DNA of 29,647 nucleotides from JALOAD01 sp023228995 [NCBI: Candidatus Muiribacterium halophilum] (GTDB lineage Bacteria > Muiribacteriota > Muiribacteriia > Muiribacteriales), in NCBI GenBank assembly GCA_023228995.1, contig JALOAD010000042.1:1-29647 (forward strand). The letters are read 5' to 3'. Positions 25,214 through 29,647 of the stretch are shown piece by piece (positions within the stretch are counted from its first letter, which is position 1; every line of letters begins with the position of its first letter). The position numbers and the translations under genes are program-made. The notes under the pieces were generated by a model that saw nothing but the letters and a program-made list of their open reading frames with translations, was not told where the DNA came from and searched no databases.

Positions 25214-25243
25214 TCCGATTTTCAATCGTATAAAGGAGTATAT

Positions 25244-26470
25244 ATGGAATTTAATTATGAATGTGTAGAATGTGGTAAAACTTTTGAAGGTAATAAGTCT
25301 TTATATGTATGTGATGATTGCTCAGAGCATCAAAAACCTGGAGGAGAAACAAGAGGTGTTTTAAAAATAAAATATAATACAAAAAATAAAAAAACAGTTG
25401 AAAATATATTTAAAGATAAATCAGGAAAAAGAAATATATATAGATATCTTGATATTTTACCAATAGAAAATCCAATACATATATCAAAACTTGATGTTGG
25501 AAATTCAGCAATATATGAGTTTGGTTCTCAGGAATTATATATTTTTGATGATACAAGAAATCCAAGCTGTTCTTATAAAGATAGAGCGTCAATTTTGGTT
25601 GCAGCAAAAGCTCTTGATTTTAAAAAACATGATATAATTGCAGCTTCAACAGGAAATGCAGCTTCATCTATGGCTTGTATATCAGCTTCTATATCAAAAT
25701 TAAGATGTATACTATGTGTTCCTGAAAAAGCTCCTCAAGCAAAAATAACTCAAATGCAGATGTTTGGTGCAACAGTTGTTAAAGTAAAAGGAAGTTATGA
25801 TGATGCATTTGAACTTTCTTTAAAATTATCTGAAGCTTTTGAATATTACAATAGAAATACAGCATTTAATCCTTTTACTATTGAAGGTAAAAAAACAGCA
25901 GCATTAGAAATGTTTGATCATTTTGGTAGAAATTTACCTGATTATATATTTGTATCAGTAGGAGATGGATGTATAATTTCTGGTATATATAAAGGATTTG
26001 AAGATTTAAAAGAATTTGGATTAATTGAAAAAATCCCAGTTATTGTAAGTTGTCAAGCACAGGGAAGTTCAGTTATAAATAAAGCTGTAAAAAGCGGTAA
26101 AATAGTTCAAGATAATAATGCAAGCACAGTTGCGGATTCAATACTTGTTTGTGCACCAAGAAACAGTGTTATGGCAGTTAAATACATTAGAGAATACAAT
26201 GGTAAAACTGTTGATGTTACAGATTGTGAAATACTTAATTCTATACAAAAACTCGCTTCATCAACCGGAGTATTTGCAGAACCAGCTGGAGCATGTGCTT
26301 ATGCAGGATTTTTGAAATTTAAGTCAGAAGGTAAATTAAAAGATAAAAGAAGTTTATGTGTAATAACTGGTAATGGACTTAAAGATATAATATCAGCTCA
26401 AAAAACAACTAATATTATTGATTCAATAAGACCTACAGTTATGGAATATGAAAAGAATTTTAAAATATAA
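25244..26470 (+). CDS. thrC: threonine synthase
   Basis: A 408-residue PLP enzyme that converts O-phosphohomoserine to threonine. An N-terminal zinc ribbon (CVEC at 7-10, CDDC at 23-26) precedes the fold-type II PLP domain. The PLP-binding Lys112 lies in NPSCSYKDRA, a variant of the usual NPTGSFKDR. The phosphate-binding STGNAASS follows at about 135-142. The overall plan fits class II threonine synthases with a zinc ribbon. AGGAG lies 5 nt before the ATG, and a small inverted repeat (CGATT-TTC-AATCG, 25216-25228) lies just upstream. No other threonine genes are in the window. Its last 11 nt overlap the end of the converging gene. Confidence 0.9.
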   Translation: MEFNYECVECGKTFEGNKSLYVCDDCSEHQKPGGETRGVLKIKYNTKNKKTVENIFKDKSGKRNIYRYLDILPIENPIHISKLDVGNSAIYEFGSQELYIFDDTRNPSCSYKDRASILVAAKALDFKKHDIIAASTGNAASSMACISASISKLRCILCVPEKAPQAKITQMQMFGATVVKVKGSYDDAFELSLKLSEAFEYYNRNTAFNPFTIEGKKTAALEMFDHFGRNLPDYIFVSVGDGCIISGIYKGFEDLKEFGLIEKIPVIVSCQAQGSSVINKAVKSGKIVQDNNASTVADSILVCAPRNSVMAVKYIREYNGKTVDVTDCEILNSIQKLASSTGVFAEPAGACAYAGFLKFKSEGKLKDKRSLCVITGNGLKDIISAQKTTNIIDSIRPTVMEYEKNFKI

Positions 26471-27938
26471 AAACTGGATAATTTGAAATAGTCATATTAT
26501 AAACAGGAGTTTGATATTTTTGATTGTAATAAATATCAGCTCCTTTTTTTAATGAATCAAAATCAATAGAATCAACAATAACACTTCCTTCAATTTTTTT
26601 ACGTGAATTAGTAACACCTTGAAGTTTTCCGTTTGGAGAAAGAGCAATAATAGAAGCACCTACTTCATTACCAATAATTATTTTACCATTTGTACTCACA
26701 ATAGTAAGTGATTTTTTAAGAGGGTTTTTAAGAGTATCAATAAAAATATCTCCAGAACATATAATCACACCATTATCTTTAACAATATCAATATATGGAA
26801 GGTAAATATATGGATTATCAATAAAAACTATGTTGTTTTTAAGAGAAAGTGCATTGGTTTCTCTATTATAAAACTGATTAAAATTTGATGTTCTTAAAGT
26901 AATTCTGTTTAAGAAAAATGAATTATCCTGTAAATCTGAATAAGTTGAAAAATCAAGCCTTTCAAATTCATTATCTAAAATTATTTTATTTGGTATAATA
27001 TTATTTGAATAATCTGCAATAATACGATCAGATTGAGTTTTTTGATAATTTTTAAAATAATCCTCTGGAAGATTATCAGGTATTTTATTTAAATATTTAA
27101 GCAAAGTAAGAGTATTATCCTGATTTTTATTAAAGCTAACTCTAAAATAAGATTTTTTGATATTTTTAGAAAATTTACCATTGATAAACCTTAGAATTGA
27201 TGAATAATGCTGTTTTTTTGAAAAATCAAAATCTTCGAAAGCTTTATTTTTTTTTAAATCAACACTTGAACCAATATAATCATAAAAATAATTATCATCC
27301 TCATGTTTTTTAGGCAAAGATGAAAAATCGCCATATTTTCCAATACCATTTGCAAGATTAAAAACAATATCTTTTTTATTATTATCAATAAAAACAAAAC
27401 CATTATCAGCATTAACATAAATAGGATAAACCGCATTAATAGGATTACCATTACTATTATTAAGAATATTATTAGCATTATTATCAATATTATTGTCAAT
27501 ATTTCTAATATATAAAGCATAATTAGAAGAAAATGGAGAATTTATCCTTAAAAAATCATATTTAAAAATAATCTCCTTAATAAAAAATCCCATAGACATT
27601 TTAAAACTCAAAAAACCCTTAGATTCATTAGAAAAATATTTACCATCATTATAAAAAGCTTTATATTTTTCTGAAAAAACAGGTTTAATAGAACAAAATA
27701 TTTTATTATCAATATTACTTTTTTCTTCAATACCATTAGTTAAAAATTTATTAATATTATGTTGATTCATAAGTTCAATATAAGAATAATAATAATGAAA
27801 AGAATTATTAAGAAGAATTCTATCAAAAAAATTATCGATACTATGATTAGAATTGCTTGAATTAAAATAAAAGAAGCTGCTTATACCAATGAAAATTATA
27901 ATAATCACAAAATTTACAAAACGATTTATATTTATCAT
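26460..27938 (-). CDS. membrane-anchored protein with a beta-repeat-like C-terminus
   Basis: A 492-residue protein from ATG 27938. A short basic N-terminus (MININR) is followed by one membrane helix (about 7-25) and a large, very Asn-rich external part. The C-terminal ~100 residues show regular strands separated by Gly/Asn turns (NGVIICSGDIFID, then LTIVSTNGKIIIG and SVIVDSIDFDSL), as in beta-helix-like or PilX-like proteins with polymer-forming ends. No prepilin cleavage motif is present. A link to the pilus or envelope is an inference from architecture only. A perfect TATAAT lies 6 nt upstream of this ATG; an in-frame TTG two codons earlier would fall between promoter and start. The 3' end overlaps thrC by 11 nt in antisense. 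Confidence 0.75.
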   Translation of the reverse strand: MININRFVNFVIIIIFIGISSFFYFNSSNSNHSIDNFFDRILLNNSFHYYYSYIELMNQHNINKFLTNGIEEKSNIDNKIFCSIKPVFSEKYKAFYNDGKYFSNESKGFLSFKMSMGFFIKEIIFKYDFLRINSPFSSNYALYIRNIDNNIDNNANNILNNSNGNPINAVYPIYVNADNGFVFIDNNKKDIVFNLANGIGKYGDFSSLPKKHEDDNYFYDYIGSSVDLKKNKAFEDFDFSKKQHYSSILRFINGKFSKNIKKSYFRVSFNKNQDNTLTLLKYLNKIPDNLPEDYFKNYQKTQSDRIIADYSNNIIPNKIILDNEFERLDFSTYSDLQDNSFFLNRITLRTSNFNQFYNRETNALSLKNNIVFIDNPYIYLPYIDIVKDNGVIICSGDIFIDTLKNPLKKSLTIVSTNGKIIIGNEVGASIIALSPNGKLQGVTNSRKKIEGSVIVDSIDFDSLKKGADIYYNQKYQTPVYNMTISNYPVFIF

Positions 27939-27944
27939 TAACAA

Positions 27945-27950
27945 ATTATA
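27945..27950 (-). promoter_or_regulatory. -10 element of the membrane-anchored protein gene
   Basis: TATAAT on the minus strand, exactly 6 nt before ATG 27938. The -35 position is A/T only and weak. There is no Shine-Dalgarno sequence. Confidence 0.5.
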
Positions 27951-28020
27951 ACATAAAATTTAAAAGAATATATAGAGTCTGTATTGCTTTTTTAAATCTT
28001 TTGTATTATTCTACATTTCA

Positions 28021-29460
28021 ATGTTTAAATTTAAAGGAAATTTCATAGATAAACAAGCATTTCACTGGCAGGTACTTTTTATTGCAATACCTACCATGTT
28101 TTCATTTTTATCAGATTATACATATCAGGTTATAGATGCTTATTGGGTAGCTTCTCTAGGAAAAGGAATTCCAACAGCAGTAATAATATCAGGAGCAATA
28201 TTTGCATTTTTTTTAGCATTCAATGAAATAGTAGGAGTAAGCACAATACCAATATTTGCAAAAGCATTTGGTTCAAATGACAAAGAAAGAACAGGATATG
28301 TGATATTTCAGGGTGTATTTTTCAAATTAATGCTAGGAATAGTTTCATCAATATTGTTTTTATTATTTACCAATAATTTTTTATTTTTATATACAGATAA
28401 TGCAGAAATACTGGCAAATACAAAAGCATATAGTAATATAATATTTATTTCATTAATGTTTATAATGCCTTATGCAACAATATTTACAGCATTAAGAACA
28501 CTTGGACATGCAGATAAGACTTTTTATATTTCAGCTTTATGCACAATAATGAATTTAGTATTAGATCCAGTATTAATATTTGGATTTGGACATAAAGCCC
28601 ATATAGATTTTCCATTAGGCAAATTATTAGGAAATAATTCAGCAGATATATTAGGGTTTTCATATAGAGGAATGGGACTTACAGGAGCAGCACTAGCAAC
28701 AGTTATAACTCAAGGAACATGTTTTTTATTATCATTGATTTTTTTATATAAATTAACACCTGATTTAAAAATATTTTCAATTTCCAATATAAAAAAAGAT
28801 AATAAATTATTTAAAGATTTTATTTTAATAGGATTACCAATGGGAATGATAGCAATGCTTTGGCATTTTGAACAGAATTTTGTAACATTATTAATAACAG
28901 ATTATGGAGTTGAAATAAGTGATGGATACAGCATTTCCATGAGAATAAGAGGAGCATTAATGATGAGTCTATTTGGTCTTGGAATAGGTTCAGCAATAGT
29001 TTGCGGTAAATTTTGTGCTCAAGGAAAAATAGATGAAATAAAAGCAAAAATGCCAAAACTAAGTTTTTTAACCTCAGCAATGTTAGCAATAATTGCAATA
29101 CCAATATATATTTATTCAAATGAATTAAGCAATTTATTTTTAACCTCAGAAATTTCAATAAAAACTTCATCAATATTATTAAGATTTTTTATTATAAGCG
29201 AATTTATTTATTTGCCATCAATGTTAATTCAAGGAGCATTTGAAGGAAATGGCAAAAACTTACCATTATTAATAATAAATGGAATTGAAATAGGACTTAT
29301 AGAATTACCAATACTTTATTATACAGTAAGAGTTCTCAATCTTGGATATACAGCAATCCCAATTGTAATAATGGGAGTAACAACATTGCATTTAATTGTA
29401 ATGACAACAGTATTCAAAAAAGGATTATGGATTCAGAACGTGAGAAGAATAAAACTGTGA
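28021..29460 (+). CDS. MATE-family efflux transporter
   Basis: A 479-residue polytopic membrane protein with about 12 helices in two similar halves. MATE hallmarks include the N-terminal IPTMFSFLSDYTYQVIDAYWVASLG segment (helix 1-2) and the repeat of this pattern in the second half (IGLPMGMIAM). MATE proteins export drugs or metabolites in exchange for Na+ or H+; the substrate cannot be predicted. There is no Shine-Dalgarno sequence; a TATTAT at 28004-28009 lies 11 nt before the ATG, predicting a leader of about 5 nt. Codon third positions are strongly A-biased (GCA, ACA, TCA, ATA), as in the Gate-domain protein gene. The stop codon lies inside the first octamer of the repeat at 29457. Confidence 0.92.
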   Translation: MFKFKGNFIDKQAFHWQVLFIAIPTMFSFLSDYTYQVIDAYWVASLGKGIPTAVIISGAIFAFFLAFNEIVGVSTIPIFAKAFGSNDKERTGYVIFQGVFFKLMLGIVSSILFLLFTNNFLFLYTDNAEILANTKAYSNIIFISLMFIMPYATIFTALRTLGHADKTFYISALCTIMNLVLDPVLIFGFGHKAHIDFPLGKLLGNNSADILGFSYRGMGLTGAALATVITQGTCFLLSLIFLYKLTPDLKIFSISNIKKDNKLFKDFILIGLPMGMIAMLWHFEQNFVTLLITDYGVEISDGYSISMRIRGALMMSLFGLGIGSAIVCGKFCAQGKIDEIKAKMPKLSFLTSAMLAIIAIPIYIYSNELSNLFLTSEISIKTSSILLRFFIISEFIYLPSMLIQGAFEGNGKNLPLLIINGIEIGLIELPILYYTVRVLNLGYTAIPIVIMGVTTLHLIVMTTVFKKGLWIQNVRRIKL

Positions 29461-29496
29461 AAGAGTGAGATAGTGAGAGGGTTAAAGAGTTAAAAC
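29457..29496 (+). repeat. octamer-periodic intergenic repeat, copy 3
   Basis: Five units in strict 8-bp register: GTGAAAGA (29457), GTGAGATA (29465), GTGAGAGG (29473), GTTAAAGA (29481) and GTTAAAAC (29489). The first unit contains the TGA stop codon of the MATE gene. This is the longest regular copy of the family also seen at 2745 and 11658. Confidence 0.6.
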
Positions 29497-29545
29497 CTAT
29501 AATCCTTTTACATATAATTATATTGTCTTTTTGTTAAAAAACATC

Positions 29546-29574
29546 TTGACAATATAATCATATATTAATAAACT
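29546..29574 (+). promoter_or_regulatory. promoter of the gene at the right edge
   Basis: Perfect TTGACA at 29546-29551, a 17-nt spacer and TAAACT at 29569-29574, then 11 nt to ATG 29586. A leader of about 5 nt and no Shine-Dalgarno sequence, as for the MATE gene. Confidence 0.5.
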
Positions 29575-29585
29575 TAAAATATATC

Positions 29586-29647
29586 ATGAAACAGTCAAAG
29601 AATAATATCATAAAAATTTCTGTAATAATAAAATGTTTTGTAAAAGG
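29586..29647 (+). CDS. start of an unidentified gene, 3' end outside window
   Basis: An open frame from ATG 29586 to the window edge (20 codons): basic start MKQSKNN, then a hydrophobic stretch IIKISVIIKCF. It could be the start of an exported or membrane protein. Support comes from the promoter just upstream; the visible part is too short to name a family. Confidence 0.45.
   Translation, partial: MKQSKNNIIKISVIIKCFVK

Noticed and set aside
28820-29173. Minus-strand open frame of 117 codons inside the MATE gene
   Set aside because: Leu-rich complement of an A-biased membrane-protein gene; no promoter or ribosome binding site.

Overview
This is a very A+T-rich bacterial chromosome segment: gene-dense, standard genetic code, mostly chromosomal housekeeping genes, with no tRNA, rRNA, CRISPR array, transposase or phage gene visible. 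The gene set combines PPi-dependent phosphofructokinase, the MEP isoprenoid pathway, CarD-like and DUF2225 proteins, an L,D-transpeptidase, type IV pilin-like genes and a fused excisionase-HTH/receiver protein. This suggests an anaerobic, low-GC bacterium, perhaps of a deep candidate lineage (Muiribacteriota- or Riflebacteria-like). That placement is a guess from gene content, not a demonstrated assignment.

Layout. 1-2723: 3' part of a large Gly/Val-rich beta-repeat protein. 2846-4695: pabA-pabB (p-aminobenzoate/folate branch). 4737-6547: pilin-like protein, ECF sigma factor and zinc-finger/FecR-type anti-sigma factor. 6694-10446: tightly packed operon of HTH-receiver fusion, RsbW-like ATPase, TPR protein, CarD-like regulator, signal peptidase I and DUF2225 protein. 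10455-13850: convergent pentapeptide-repeat gene, a small exported protein, a Gate-domain membrane protein and an L,D-transpeptidase. 13902-15656: divergent pair of a degenerate GAF/GGDEF-like protein and an XRE/S24-like regulator. 15689-15858: a 170-bp non-coding element with long inverted ends. 15933-17965 (minus): CvpA-like protein and PPi-phosphofructokinase, separated by a clear intrinsic terminator. 18076-20070: prepilin peptidase and two prepilins. 20099-26470: xseB-ispA-ispF-dxs-tlyA-nadK and thrC. 26460-27938 (minus): a membrane-anchored protein with a beta-repeat-like end. 28021-29460: MATE transporter. 29586-end: start of a further gene.

How the genes work together. dxs, ispF and ispA supply isoprenoid precursors and prenyl diphosphates. 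The prepilin peptidase can process the two prepilins beside it, and possibly the pilin-like protein at 4737. The HTH-receiver and RsbW-like pair looks like the core of a signalling switch, and the sigma/anti-sigma pair like an envelope-responsive one.

The most striking signal is not a gene. At six transcription-unit starts the start codon lies exactly 6 nt after a good -10 hexamer, and five of these also have a -35-like hexamer 17 nt further upstream. There is no Shine-Dalgarno sequence at these starts. This predicts leaderless mRNAs for operon-leading genes, while most operon-internal genes carry clear Shine-Dalgarno sequences. Two other non-coding signals stand out: a dispersed 8-bp-periodic repeat family at gene ends (three loci) and the 170-bp inverted-repeat element. 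In addition, two otherwise unrelated envelope proteins end in similar STI1-like helical motifs.
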